Origin: Polycyclovorans sp. | Lineage (GTDB): Bacteria; Pseudomonadota; Gammaproteobacteria; Nevskiales; Nevskiaceae | Reading direction: 5' to 3' | NCBI GenBank assembly: GCA_002706265.1 | Contig: PAKU01000040.1 | Coordinates: 36,713-100,712 of the forward strand | Length of the DNA: 64,000 nt | In this document: in pieces, positions 33,034-43,200 of the stretch | Position numbering within the stretch: the first letter of the stretch is position 1 | How the letters are laid out: each line of letters opens with the position of its first letter | Program-made: the position numbers and the translations under genes | The notes under the pieces: generated by a model | Database searches by the model: none | What the model saw: the letters and a program-made list of their open reading frames with translations, nothing else | Told to the model about the DNA's origin: nothing

Positions 33034-33837
33034 ATGAGCAACCGCAACGACGACATCAAGCAGCTGTTCTCCCACCTGGGCCTCAACGACCAGGACTATC
33101 TGGAGCTGCGTCGCCAAAGCGGGGGCACCGAGGCCGAGCGCGCCAAGCCGCAACCCGAAGCCGAGCCCCGCCCCGAGGCGCCGTCGCCAGGTGCGACCGC
33201 GACGCCCGCCGGGGACACCACCCGACGCTTCAACGCGCAGACACAACCCAAGGTTTTTTTGCCGGGCCTGACGCCCGACCTCGGCGCGCCAGAGCAACCG
33301 CCCCCACCGACCGTTCCGCGTGTACGTCGACCGGCACCCGTGGTCGATGCCGTCGCGCCCACCGCGCCCATCGCGCCGGCACCCGCGGAGCCGACCGTGA
33401 CGCGGCCCGCGCGTCGCTGGGCAATGGTCGATGCCGCCACGGCGTCGTCCGCCGACAAGGTCGCGAGCGTGCGCGCACCCACCCCAGCACAGAGCCCGGC
33501 GCCAGCGCCGCAAGCGGCACCCGCCGCACCGGCTGCCCCTGCCGCGGGTGGCGCCCGCCCCTGGGCCGGGCTGAATCAACGGCCGCTGTCGCGCAAGGCG
33601 CCGCCTGCCGCTGCCCGTGATGCCGCTGAGCGTGGCCACGAGGCGGCCGCGCCGGCCACGGGCTTGCAACAGGTCATCGCACGCCTGGCGCATCCCGAGA
33701 TGACCACCGATCGTGGCGCTGCCCCGCAATTGCATTACGCGCCGCGGCCACTGGCCGGCACCGGGCGTGACGAAGCGCCGGCCGAGAGTTCCGATCTGGG
33801 TGCGGTATTTGGCCGTCTGAGTCGTACGCGGCAGTAG
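33034..33837 (+). CDS. Proline-rich cellulose biosynthesis accessory protein (BcsP-like)
   Basis: The 267-residue protein has a short N-terminal helix region (DDIKQLFSHLGLNDQDYLEL, about 5-24), reminiscent of BcsR-type motifs, then a long disordered, alanine/proline-rich region (about 28-200), and a short conserved-looking C-terminus (LQQVIARLAHPE; DLGAVFGRLSR). Proline-rich partners of BcsD, such as BcsH in Komagataeibacter and BcsP/BcsO elsewhere, are encoded in the same place. Assignment to BcsP is by position and composition; sequence identity is low by nature. It lies between bcsD and bcsQ. Confidence 0.65.
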   Translation: MSNRNDDIKQLFSHLGLNDQDYLELRRQSGGTEAERAKPQPEAEPRPEAPSPGATATPAGDTTRRFNAQTQPKVFLPGLTPDLGAPEQPPPPTVPRVRRPAPVVDAVAPTAPIAPAPAEPTVTRPARRWAMVDAATASSADKVASVRAPTPAQSPAPAPQAAPAAPAAPAAGGARPWAGLNQRPLSRKAPPAAARDAAERGHEAAAPATGLQQVIARLAHPEMTTDRGAAPQLHYAPRPLAGTGRDEAPAESSDLGAVFGRLSRTRQ

Positions 33838-33849
33838 CCGCGGGTGCCC

Positions 33850-34620
33850 ATGAACCATGAGCATCCCAGGCTGATTGCGGTCGTGTCGCCCAAAGGCGGC
33901 GTCGGCAAGACGACCGTGACGGCCAACCTTGCCCTCAAGCTGGCGGCGTCCGGGCAGTCGGTGCTGGTGATTGATCTCGACCCTCAGAACGCGCTGCGTC
34001 TGCACCTGCAGTTGCCCTTCGCCGAGGTCGGTGGCCACGCCGTGCAGACACTCAACGACGAACCCTGGTCCGCGGCGCTGTGCGTGAGCCCCTGTGGCGT
34101 GACGGTATTGCCGTTCGGCCAGCTGGACGACGACGCGGTCGATCGGTTCGAACGACGCTGCCAGGACCAACCCGCGTGGCTGGCGCAGGGGCTCGCCTCG
34201 CTGAAGCTCCAGCCGCGCACCTGGGTGGTCATCGACACCCCGCCCGGCAGTGCACTGCAGGTGCGGCAGCTGTTGCCACAGGTCAATGCGCTGCTGTGCG
34301 TGCTGTTGCCCGAGGTTGCGTCACTGGTCACGGTGGCGACCATGGAGCGCTGGTTGCAGACCTACTGCCTGGGGCAGCCGGATTTCATGCTGGGCGCCTA
34401 CCTCATCAACGCCGTGTCGGACGCCGATGCACTGGAGACAGATGTGATCGAGGCCCTGAAGGCTCGCGTGGGCCCGCGCCTGGCCCCTTGCACCATTCGG
34501 CGCAGCCACGTGCTGCGGGAATCCTTTGCTTCGGCGCAGCCGGTGTCGGAGTACGCACCTGCCGACCCGGTCAACGACGATTACCGCGTGCTGGCCGATT
34601 GGCTGGTGGCCCACACATGA
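33850..34620 (+). CDS. bcsQ: Cellulose biosynthesis ParA/MinD-like ATPase BcsQ
   Basis: BcsQ helps localise and assemble the cellulose synthase complex. The 256-residue protein has the deviant Walker A motif SPKGGVGKTTV near the N-terminus, a second Lys in the P-loop region (K in PKGGVGK, ParA type), VLVIDLDPQNALRLHL for Walker A' and TWVVIDTPPG for Walker B. The ATG at 33850 is preferred over a GTG two codons upstream. Its stop overlaps the start of bcsAB (ATGA), indicating translational coupling. Confidence 0.92.
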   Translation: MNHEHPRLIAVVSPKGGVGKTTVTANLALKLAASGQSVLVIDLDPQNALRLHLQLPFAEVGGHAVQTLNDEPWSAALCVSPCGVTVLPFGQLDDDAVDRFERRCQDQPAWLAQGLASLKLQPRTWVVIDTPPGSALQVRQLLPQVNALLCVLLPEVASLVTVATMERWLQTYCLGQPDFMLGAYLINAVSDADALETDVIEALKARVGPRLAPCTIRRSHVLRESFASAQPVSEYAPADPVNDDYRVLADWLVAHT

Positions 34621-37600
34621 GCGGCTCCAACGAAGAACAGGCGTTCAAGCGCGGCCTGATGAACCCCAATCTCGACCGCCGCATCGAGCGTCTGGTCGAG
34701 CAGCCGATCTGGGGCATTCCGTTCGCGTTGCCGTTGATGGTGCTGATCTGCCTGCTGCCGGCCATCGGCTTCATTTCGACCCCCCTGTCGATCACCCAGC
34801 AAACCGTGATGGGAGCCGTCACGCTGATCCTCGCCCTGTGGATAAACCGCATGGACGGGCGCCTGGCGTCGCTGATGATGATCACGCTGTCGATCCTGGT
34901 CAGCACCCGCTACATGTACTGGCGCCTGACCGAAACGCTGGGCTGGGGCATGTCGCATCGCGACGGCATCGACACCTTTTTCTCGGTGGGTCTGGTGGCC
35001 GCCGAAATGTATGCCTTCATCGTGCTGTTTCTGGGCTATTTTCAGGTGCTGTGGCCGCTGCAGCGCAAGCCGGTGCCGTTGCCCAAACAGGTCGATCAAT
35101 GGCCCACCGTCGACATCTACATCCCCACCTACAACGAACCCTTGAGCGTCGTGCGGCCGACGATTCTCGCGTCGATGGCCATGGACTGGCCGCGCGACAA
35201 GCTGCGGATCTATGTGCTCGATGACGGCCGGCGTGCCGAGTTCAAGCAGTTCTGTGACGAGGTGGGGGTGACGCACATCACCCGAGCCGACTCCAAGCAC
35301 GCCAAGGCCGGCAACCTCAACCGGGCCATGACCAAGACCCAGGGCGAATTCATCGCCATCTTCGATTGCGACCACATCCCCACGCGCTCCTTCTTGCAGG
35401 TGGCGATGGGCTGGATGATCAAGGACCCGAAGCTGGCGATGATGCAGACGCCGCACCACTTCTTCTCGCCAGATCCGTTCGAGCGCAACCTGGGCACCTT
35501 CCGCAAGGTGCCGAACGAGGGTGAGCTGTTCTACGGCCTGCTGCAGGACGGCAACGATTTCTGGAACGCCACGTTTTTCTGCGGCTCCTGCGCGGTGCTG
35601 CGCCGAACCGCGCTGGAGGATGTGGGCGGCATTGCCGTGGAAACGGTGACCGAAGACGCGCACACCGCGCTCAAGATGCACCGCAAGGGGTGGAAGACGG
35701 CGTATCTCAATCTGCCGCAGGCCGCCGGTCTGGCAACCGAGTCGCTGTCGGCCCACGTGGGGCAGCGCATCCGTTGGGCGCGCGGCATGGCGCAGATTTT
35801 TCGTACCGACAATCCATTCATTGCAAAAGGCCTGTCGATCGGCCAACGGCTGTGCTACGCCAACGCAATGCTGCACTTCTTTTATGGCCTGCCGCGCCTG
35901 GTGTTTCTGACCGCGCCGCTGTCGTACCTGTTTTTTGAAGCGCACATCATCGAGGCTTCGGCGCTGGCGATTGCCGCCTATGCGGCGCCGCACCTGGTGC
36001 ACGCCAACCTCACCAACTCACGGCTGCAGGGGGCATTCAGACATTCGTTCTGGGCCGAGGTCTACGAGACCGTGCTGGCTACCTACATCCTCATTCCGAC
36101 CACGGTGGCGCTGATCAACCCGAAACTGGGCACGTTCAACGTGACCGTGAAGGGCGGCATGGTCGACAGGGAATACTTCGACCGCTCGATCGCCAAGCCC
36201 TATCTCATCCTGCTGGGGCTGAACGTGACGGCCTTCTGCTTTGGCGTGGCGCGGTTCATGTACTTCAACACGCACGAACTCGACACGGTGCTGCTGAACA
36301 TGTTCTGGACCGTGTACAACGCCGTCATTCTGGGCGCGGCGGTGGCGGTGGCCTGGGAGTCGCAACAGATTCGGCGGACCATTCGCGTGGCGGTGGCCTT
36401 GCCCGCGCGCGTGCGCCTGGCCGACGGACGCGAGATTGAATGCACCACGCGTGACATTTCGGAAGGCGGCACCGCGCTCAATGTCGCCGGGCAGGGTAGC
36501 CTGCCCAGCGGCACCGAAGTGGACGTGGCCCTGCTGCCTCAGTATCAGCAGGTGTGGATCAAGGCCAAGATCGTGCGCAGCGTCGAGGGCATGATGAGCG
36601 TGAGCTTTCTGCCCTTGAATCTTGAGCAGGAGCGGCAGCTGGTGTTCGCGATATTCGGTCGGGCTGATGCGTGGATGGAATGGTCCACCAATCGGCGGGG
36701 CGACCGGCTGGGAGAGTCGTTCGGTGAAGTGGCGCGTTACGGGGTGTCGGGCGTGGCCCGCATCGTTCACCTGGGGATAACCAACTTAGTTGCAACCATG
36801 AAAAAGAATACGGCTGGGGTCATGCGAATTTTGGGTCGGCGACGTGGGGCAGGCGCGGCAGCGCTGGGCATCCTGCTCGTCGTGGGCGTGTTGGGCGTGC
36901 ACGGCACCGCGGCGGCGCAAGACGGCGAGGCACGCGCCACGCGGGCCGAAAGCCGCACGCTCAGCTTTGAAGACATGGGCATCAACCGGCCCATCCGTCT
37001 GCGCGGTGCGCAGGGTGAAATCGCGATTCCACTGAGCGTGCGTGACGATGAAATCGTCCGGCGCGCCCGGCTGAGATTGAAGTACGCGCATTCGCCGTCG
37101 CTGATTTTCCCGCTGTCGCACCTCAACGTTTTCATGAACAACGAGCTGTCGGCAACGATTCCGTCGAGCGCGGAAACCGCCGAGGGCGCAGAGCGCGTCA
37201 TCGAACTCGACCCGCTGCTGTTCGTGCGGTTCAACCAGATCGGCCTGCAGTTCATCGGCAACTACACGCTGGACTGCCAGGACCCGCTGAACAGCGTGCT
37301 GTGGTCGATCATCAGCAACCAGTCGACCCTTGAGCTCGACATCGAGCCGATCAACCTACCCGATGACCTGACCCTGTTGCCGCAGCCGTTCTTCGACAGC
37401 CGCGACCAGCGGCGACTGGTGCTGCCCATCGTCTTCGCCGCGCCGCCCAATATTGACGAGCTGCGTGCGGCGGGGGTCGTGGCCTCTTGGTTCGGGGCGC
37501 TGGCGGCCTACCGCGGCGCCGAGTTCCCGGTGCACGTGGGCGAGCTGCCACCGGGTCACGCCATCGTCATCAGCGGGGGCGGGGCCATGCCGCAGGGGCT

Positions 37601-39071
37601 GAGTCGACCCAGCGCGCCGGGCGCCAGTGTGTCGATCGCGTCCAACCCGCGTTCGCCCGACTCGAAACTGCTGGTGGTGGCCGGCACCGACGGGCAGGCG
37701 CTCAACATTGCCGCCAAGGCGGTCAGCCTGAAGACCGGCTCGCTGTCGGGGCCGCTCGCCCAGATTCGCGAGTTCACCGATCCGCCGCCCCGCGCGCCCT
37801 ATGACGCGCCGCGCTGGCTGCCCACCGACCGCGCCGTCGAACTGGGTGAGATCCATGAATTCCCGCTGGTCGCCAGCGGGGCCTACCCCGACCTGATCCG
37901 CGTGCCGTTCAGTCTGCCGCCGGACCTGTTCACCTGGCGCAGCAAGGGGCTCAAACTTGATCTGAAGTATCGCTACACACCGTCGGTGGGCAGCAAGTCC
38001 ACGCTCAACGTCAACGTCAACAATGAGTTTGTCGAAGCGGTCGCGCTGTCGGTGACCAATGACGAGCGTTATGCCGAAGACCGCATCAACCTGCCCTTCG
38101 TGTCCCAGTACGACGCGGTCAACGCCGCCACGGTCTACATCCCCGACTACAAATTCGGGGTCGATAACGAATTGCAGTTCCAGTACTACTTCGAGCGGGA
38201 GCAGGGCGGGCCGTGCCGCGACATCGTGCTGGACAATCTGCGTGGCGGCATCGACAAGGACTCGACCCTTGACCTGCGCGGCATGCCGCACTACACGCAG
38301 ATGCCCGACCTGTCGAAGTTCGCCAGCGCCGGCTGGCCGTTCACCCGCATGGCCGACCTGTCGGAAACGGCGGTGATCCTGCCCGACAGCCTGCAGGCCG
38401 GTGACATCGAACTGTTCCTCGCGCTGATGGGCCGCATCGGACGCGCCACCGGATTCCCGGCGCACCGCGTGCGCCTGGCCCGGGCCGCCGAAGTCGACCA
38501 GTTCGAAGACGCTCACCTGTTGGTGCTGGGCACCGGCGCCACGCAGCCACTGCTCAGCCGCTGGGCCGATGACATGCCCATGACCTTCACGTCGACCGAG
38601 ATGCGCATCAATTTCATCGGCCCGGTGGAACGCCTGCGCGCCCGCTGGGAGAACCGGGACGTGTCGGGCGCGCAGCGCCACGCTGGCAACATGGTGCTCA
38701 ATGCCTCGGATGATCTTGGCGCGATCATGGGGCTGCAGTCGCCGCTCAACGGCAATCGCTCGGTGGTGGTGATTGCCGCCTCCACGCCCCAGGGCCTGGG
38801 GCAGATGGCCGACGTGCTCTCCGACCCCGGCAAGAGCCAGTTCGTCCGCAACGAACTGGTGCTGGTCAGCGGTGACGTGGTCAACCACTACGATCTGGGC
38901 GCGCGCTACGCCATGGGGCGGCTGCCGCTGGTGCTGGGCCTGCGCTGGTGGCTGTCGCACCAGCCGATGATGTTGGTGGTGATTGGCCTGCTGGCGTCGC
39001 TGTTGATCGCCCTGGTGCTTTACCGCGTGTTGCGCCGCATGGCGCTGGCGCGCAAGGAGGCCCGCACGTGA
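34617..39071 (+). CDS. bcsAB: Fused cellulose synthase catalytic and membrane-anchor subunit, BcsAB
   Basis: One 1,484-residue frame carries both subunits. The BcsA part (1 to about 725) has membrane helices, the GT2 domain with DDGR (about 202), D250 in DCDH, TED (about 345) and QRIRW (about 382), and a C-terminal PilZ domain (RRTIR about 586, then DISEGG) for c-di-GMP activation. The BcsB part (about 768-1484) has the family cellulose-binding and flavodoxin-like domains and a final membrane helix. Between them, residues 728-767 look like an intact signal peptide (MKKN..., AAAQ). No stop or frameshift separates them. This resembles AcsAB of Komagataeibacter. Confidence 0.95.
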   Translation: MSGSNEEQAFKRGLMNPNLDRRIERLVEQPIWGIPFALPLMVLICLLPAIGFISTPLSITQQTVMGAVTLILALWINRMDGRLASLMMITLSILVSTRYMYWRLTETLGWGMSHRDGIDTFFSVGLVAAEMYAFIVLFLGYFQVLWPLQRKPVPLPKQVDQWPTVDIYIPTYNEPLSVVRPTILASMAMDWPRDKLRIYVLDDGRRAEFKQFCDEVGVTHITRADSKHAKAGNLNRAMTKTQGEFIAIFDCDHIPTRSFLQVAMGWMIKDPKLAMMQTPHHFFSPDPFERNLGTFRKVPNEGELFYGLLQDGNDFWNATFFCGSCAVLRRTALEDVGGIAVETVTEDAHTALKMHRKGWKTAYLNLPQAAGLATESLSAHVGQRIRWARGMAQIFRTDNPFIAKGLSIGQRLCYANAMLHFFYGLPRLVFLTAPLSYLFFEAHIIEASALAIAAYAAPHLVHANLTNSRLQGAFRHSFWAEVYETVLATYILIPTTVALINPKLGTFNVTVKGGMVDREYFDRSIAKPYLILLGLNVTAFCFGVARFMYFNTHELDTVLLNMFWTVYNAVILGAAVAVAWESQQIRRTIRVAVALPARVRLADGREIECTTRDISEGGTALNVAGQGSLPSGTEVDVALLPQYQQVWIKAKIVRSVEGMMSVSFLPLNLEQERQLVFAIFGRADAWMEWSTNRRGDRLGESFGEVARYGVSGVARIVHLGITNLVATMKKNTAGVMRILGRRRGAGAAALGILLVVGVLGVHGTAAAQDGEARATRAESRTLSFEDMGINRPIRLRGAQGEIAIPLSVRDDEIVRRARLRLKYAHSPSLIFPLSHLNVFMNNELSATIPSSAETAEGAERVIELDPLLFVRFNQIGLQFIGNYTLDCQDPLNSVLWSIISNQSTLELDIEPINLPDDLTLLPQPFFDSRDQRRLVLPIVFAAPPNIDELRAAGVVASWFGALAAYRGAEFPVHVGELPPGHAIVISGGGAMPQGLSRPSAPGASVSIASNPRSPDSKLLVVAGTDGQALNIAAKAVSLKTGSLSGPLAQIREFTDPPPRAPYDAPRWLPTDRAVELGEIHEFPLVASGAYPDLIRVPFSLPPDLFTWRSKGLKLDLKYRYTPSVGSKSTLNVNVNNEFVEAVALSVTNDERYAEDRINLPFVSQYDAVNAATVYIPDYKFGVDNELQFQYYFEREQGGPCRDIVLDNLRGGIDKDSTLDLRGMPHYTQMPDLSKFASAGWPFTRMADLSETAVILPDSLQAGDIELFLALMGRIGRATGFPAHRVRLARAAEVDQFEDAHLLVLGTGATQPLLSRWADDMPMTFTSTEMRINFIGPVERLRARWENRDVSGAQRHAGNMVLNASDDLGAIMGLQSPLNGNRSVVVIAASTPQGLGQMADVLSDPGKSQFVRNELVLVSGDVVNHYDLGARYAMGRLPLVLGLRWWLSHQPMMLVVIGLLASLLIALVLYRVLRRMALARKEART

Positions 39072-39112
39072 CCGCAGCCCTGACGTCTTTCACCGCCGCG
39101 TCCGCGTAGCGC

Positions 39113-40255
39113 ATGGCCAAAGTGCTCGGATGGGCGATTACAGGCCTCGCGGTGGGGGGGCTGGCCGTCGGCCTGTGGTGGTGGCTGACGGTGCGCAACG
39201 CGCCGTGGCCCGCCTGGGAAGCGTTTGCCGAGGGCTTCGTGCAGGCCGACGGCCGCGTGGTGGACCACACCGCGGGCGGCCGCACGGTGTCGGAGGGACA
39301 GGCCTACGCCGCCTTTTTTGCCCTGGTCGCCAATGACCCGCTGCGGTTTGATCGCATCATCGAGTGGACGCAGAACAACCTCAGCGCCGGCAGTTTCGCC
39401 AAGCAGCTGCCGGCCTGGCTGTGGGGCGAAAAGGACGATGGTAGCTGGGGCGTGAAAGACGCCAATGCCGCCAGCGATGCCGATCTTTGGCTGGCCTATG
39501 CCTTGTTCGAGGCATCACGGCTGTGGGCCGTTCCGCGGTATCACGCCATGGCCCAGGACCTGTTGGCCCAGGTCAAGGCCAAGGAGATCGTCGAGCTGCC
39601 CGGCGTCGGGCCGATGCTGATTCCCGCGCCGCAGGGATTCCAGCGCGACGACGGCCACTGGCGCCTCAACCCCAGCTATCTGCCGGAGTTCCAGCTCCGC
39701 TACTTCCAGCAGCAGGACCCTGAGGGTCCGTGGTCGTCGGTGTGGGGCAACTTCCTGGGCCTGATGCAGCGTTATCGGCAACAGGGTCTGGTGCCCGACT
39801 GGTTCGAGGTGGCCCCCTCAGGTCAGCCCGTCCCCTGCCGCGTCACCGGCCATCTGGGCAGCTATGACGCAATACGCAGCTATCTCTGGGCGGCGATGAC
39901 GCCGGCCGCAGCCGAGGGACAGGGCTTGATGCCCTTGGTCGCCGAGGCCCGGTCGACACTGCGGCGCGGCGTCGCCGATGGGTCGCTGGAAAAGATCGAT
40001 GTGATGACCGGCGAGACCCAAGGGCCGATGCCGCTGGGATTCGCCGCCGCGCTGTTGCCCTATTTCAGCGCCTTGGATGATGATGAATCGGTGGCCGCCC
40101 TCGAGGCGCGCCTCAAGGACCATCGGCACGACGGGCTGCTGGGTCGCCCGCCGCATTATTACGATCAGGTGCTCGCGCTGTTCGGCGAAGGGCATCACGA
40201 TCAACGATTCAGTTTTGACGGTTTGGGCCGCTTGAACACAAGGTGGGCGCATTGA
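39113..40255 (+). CDS. bcsZ: Periplasmic endo-beta-1,4-glucanase, GH8 (BcsZ)
   Basis: BcsZ trims glucan during cellulose secretion. The 380-residue protein has an N-terminal membrane or signal segment (about 5-26), the GH8 general acid E61 in TVSEGQAY, the substrate-binding ANAASDADLWLAY (117-129) and D252 in GSYDAIRSYLW, matching the catalytic Asp region of E. coli BcsZ. A run of seven G occurs at 39154-39160 within the N-terminal hydrophobic segment. It is 41 bases after bcsAB and its 3' end overlaps bcsC by 13 bases. Confidence 0.93.
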   Translation: MAKVLGWAITGLAVGGLAVGLWWWLTVRNAPWPAWEAFAEGFVQADGRVVDHTAGGRTVSEGQAYAAFFALVANDPLRFDRIIEWTQNNLSAGSFAKQLPAWLWGEKDDGSWGVKDANAASDADLWLAYALFEASRLWAVPRYHAMAQDLLAQVKAKEIVELPGVGPMLIPAPQGFQRDDGHWRLNPSYLPEFQLRYFQQQDPEGPWSSVWGNFLGLMQRYRQQGLVPDWFEVAPSGQPVPCRVTGHLGSYDAIRSYLWAAMTPAAAEGQGLMPLVAEARSTLRRGVADGSLEKIDVMTGETQGPMPLGFAAALLPYFSALDDDESVAALEARLKDHRHDGLLGRPPHYYDQVLALFGEGHHDQRFSFDGLGRLNTRWAH

Positions 40256-43200
40256 TTGAGCCAGACGACTGGGGCCGATGGATCGCGACGGGGCTGATCG
40301 TCCTTGCGATGGGTGTGACCGCCGCCCATGCGCAAGGCAGCGACCCCGAGATCGCGTTTTCCAACCAGGCCCGCCACTGGGAGGCACAGGGTCGTGACGA
40401 TCTGGCGCGTGACAGTTGGCTGCGCCTGCTGCGGGTGTCGCCCGACAACCCCAGCGCGCTGGCCGGCCTGGCGCTGGCCGAAGCCCGCACCGGCCGCCAG
40501 TCCGCCGCCGGCGTGTATCTGGAACGACTGCGCAAGGTCGCCCCGGACCACCCGGAGATTCCGCGTGCCGAAGCGGCCATTCGTGCCGCCTCCTTCGATC
40601 AGAAGCAGCTTGATGCGCCGCGCAAACTGGCGCAGGAGGGGCGCTTCGCAGACGCCGTGGCCGCCTATCAACGCGCCTTCGACGGCAAGGTGCCCAACAC
40701 CCGTCTGGGGCTGGAGTACTACCAGACCCTGGCGGGCACCGAAGGCGGCTGGCAGCCGGCGCGTGACGGCCTCGAAGGGCTGGTCAAGGCCAACCCCGAC
40801 GAGCCCATCTTCAAGGTCGCCCTGGCGCAGCACCTCACCTATCAGGAAGCCACCCGCCGTGAAGGCGTGCAGCGCCTGTCGGCCCTCGCCGACGAGGCGT
40901 CGGTGGCGGGCCAGGTTCAATCAGCCTGGCGGCAGGGGCTGATCTGGCTGTCGGCCACGCCGCGTGACCTGCCGCTGTATCGCGGCTTCATCAGCACGTT
41001 CGGTGACGATGCCGAAGTGGGCAAGCGGCTCGCCGCGCTCGAAAAAGTCGGCCCGGGCGGCACCGTGGCCACGCTCGATTCTGGCGAGATTAAGACCTAC
41101 CCCGGCCCGCAGGTGCGCACGTCCACCGGCGCCGCGCCGCGTGGGCGCACCGCCGAAGAGGTGTTCGGCGAGCGGGTCCGCCAGGCGTTCGAGCGCCTCA
41201 ACGACGGCGACATCGTCAACGCCGAGCAGGACTTTGCGCAGTTGCTGGCCGAGCAGCCCGGCAACGCGGACGCCTTGGGCGGCCTGGGCATCGTGATGCT
41301 GCGGCAGGAGCGTTACAGCGAGGCCAGTAGCCTGCTGGAGCGCGCCACGCAGGCGCAGCCCAAGTCGGCGCAGCGCTGGCGCGAGGCCCTGGGTTCGGCG
41401 CGGTTCTGGGGCGCCGTGCGCAGCGCCGATGCCGCGCGCGAAGCCGGTCGGCCCGACGAAGCGGCCCAACGGCTGCGCGCCGCCATCGCCGCCAATCCCG
41501 AGATTGCCCGCCAGCAGCCCGAGGTGCAGTCGACCCTGGCCGACGTGCTGTTGCAACAGGGCCAAAGTGGCGAGGCCGAACAGATCTACCGTGACCTGCT
41601 GGCCCGCGACCCGCAGAACCTGACCGCCATTCGCGGCCTGGTGGGCGTGTACTCGCAATCCAATCGTCTGCAGGAGGCCATTGCGCTGGCCGAGCGCCTG
41701 CCGCCCCAGCTGCAGAACGAAATCGGCAACCTCAGCCAGTTGCGTGGCCAGTTCCTGCGCGAGCAGGCCGACCAAGCGGTGCGCAATCGCGACGACGCCA
41801 CGGCCCAGCGATTGTTGAAAGAGGCGCTGCTGCTCGATCCCGAGAGCCCGTGGACGCGCTTGTCGCTGGCGCGCATTTACCAGCGTGAGGGCCGCACCCG
41901 CGACGCCAACACCCTGGTCGACGGGCTGATCACCGAGGGCAAGCAACTGGCAGACGCCTACTACATCAAGGCGCTGCTGCTGTCGGAGCAGCAGGACTGG
42001 TTCAACGCCCTGCAGGTGCTGGAGCGCATTCCGGCGGCCAACCGCACCGACGACATGGCCGCGTTGCAGCGTCGCCTCTGGGTGCGCTACGAAACCGAAC
42101 GGGCCGCCGTATTCGCGCGTCATGGCCGGCTTGAAGAAGCCGTGCAAATCCTTGCCGTGGTCGAGCCCTATGTGGACGAAACGCCCGAGCTGCTGGGCGC
42201 GCTGGCGACGGCGTGGGCGGCGGTGGGCGATGAGCCACGGGCCATGTCGTACATGCGCCAGGCCCTGTCACGGGTGCCGAACCCCGACATTGGCATGCGC
42301 CTGCAGTACGCCGGTCTGCTGTTTGCCCTGCAGCAGGATGCCGAGTTCGAAGTGGTGATGGAAGACCTGCTGCGCCAGACCGGCTTCAACGACCAGCAGT
42401 CGTTGCAGATGGCCAATATGCGCATCGCCTACCGGCTGCGCCAGGCCGACCTGGTCAGAGAAGACGGCCAGCTGGCGCAAGCCTACGAGTATCTGGAGCC
42501 GCTGCTGCGGGTCAATCCCAACGACCCTCGCGTGCTGATGGCGCTTGCGCGGCTGTACAACGACGCCCGGGAATACGATCGGGTCGTGGCCTTGACCCGC
42601 CGCGTCATCGACATCGATCCGCAGAATGCCGACGCCTATCGCAGTGCCATCAATGCCGCGTTGGCGATGAACGAGCTTGACCAGGCCGACGTGTTGCTCG
42701 ACGACGCGTTCGCGCTGGAGCCCAACAGTGCGCGGCTCTACGCGCTGGCCGGACGCGCCGCGCGGGCGCGCGGTGAAGAGGGGCGGGCGCTGCAGTTGTT
42801 CCAGCACGCCCTGCGTCTGGATCAGGAGGTCGGGGGCGCCGAGGGCGTGAGCGGTGATGCGCCGTATTCACCCAATCTGTTTCTGGTGGCGCCCCGTCAC
42901 ACCACCGGTTACACGCAGGGGCGGGCCGAGGGCGTGGTCACCCACCCCGATGACCTCACCGGCAGCGGGCCGGCAAAAAAAAAATCGCCTGAGCCTGGCC
43001 GCAGCCCGTGGCTCGTAGCGGCGCTGAACCTGCGGCCGCGGGGGGACTACGCCGCTGATGCCTGGGCGGTGCCGGCCGGCCTGCAGTTGGTGCGGGTGTC
43101 GACCGTGACCGAAGGTGGCCAGCCACCGGTGGTCACCCAGGGAATTCCCGGTGCCGAGGGCGGGGTCTGGGTGCAACAGAGCGATGATGTGTACGTGTAT

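Noticed and set aside
36661..36800. Frameshift or missed stop splitting bcsA from bcsB
   Set aside because: The frame is continuous and both halves are complete in it; a sequencing error cannot be excluded but nothing suggests one.
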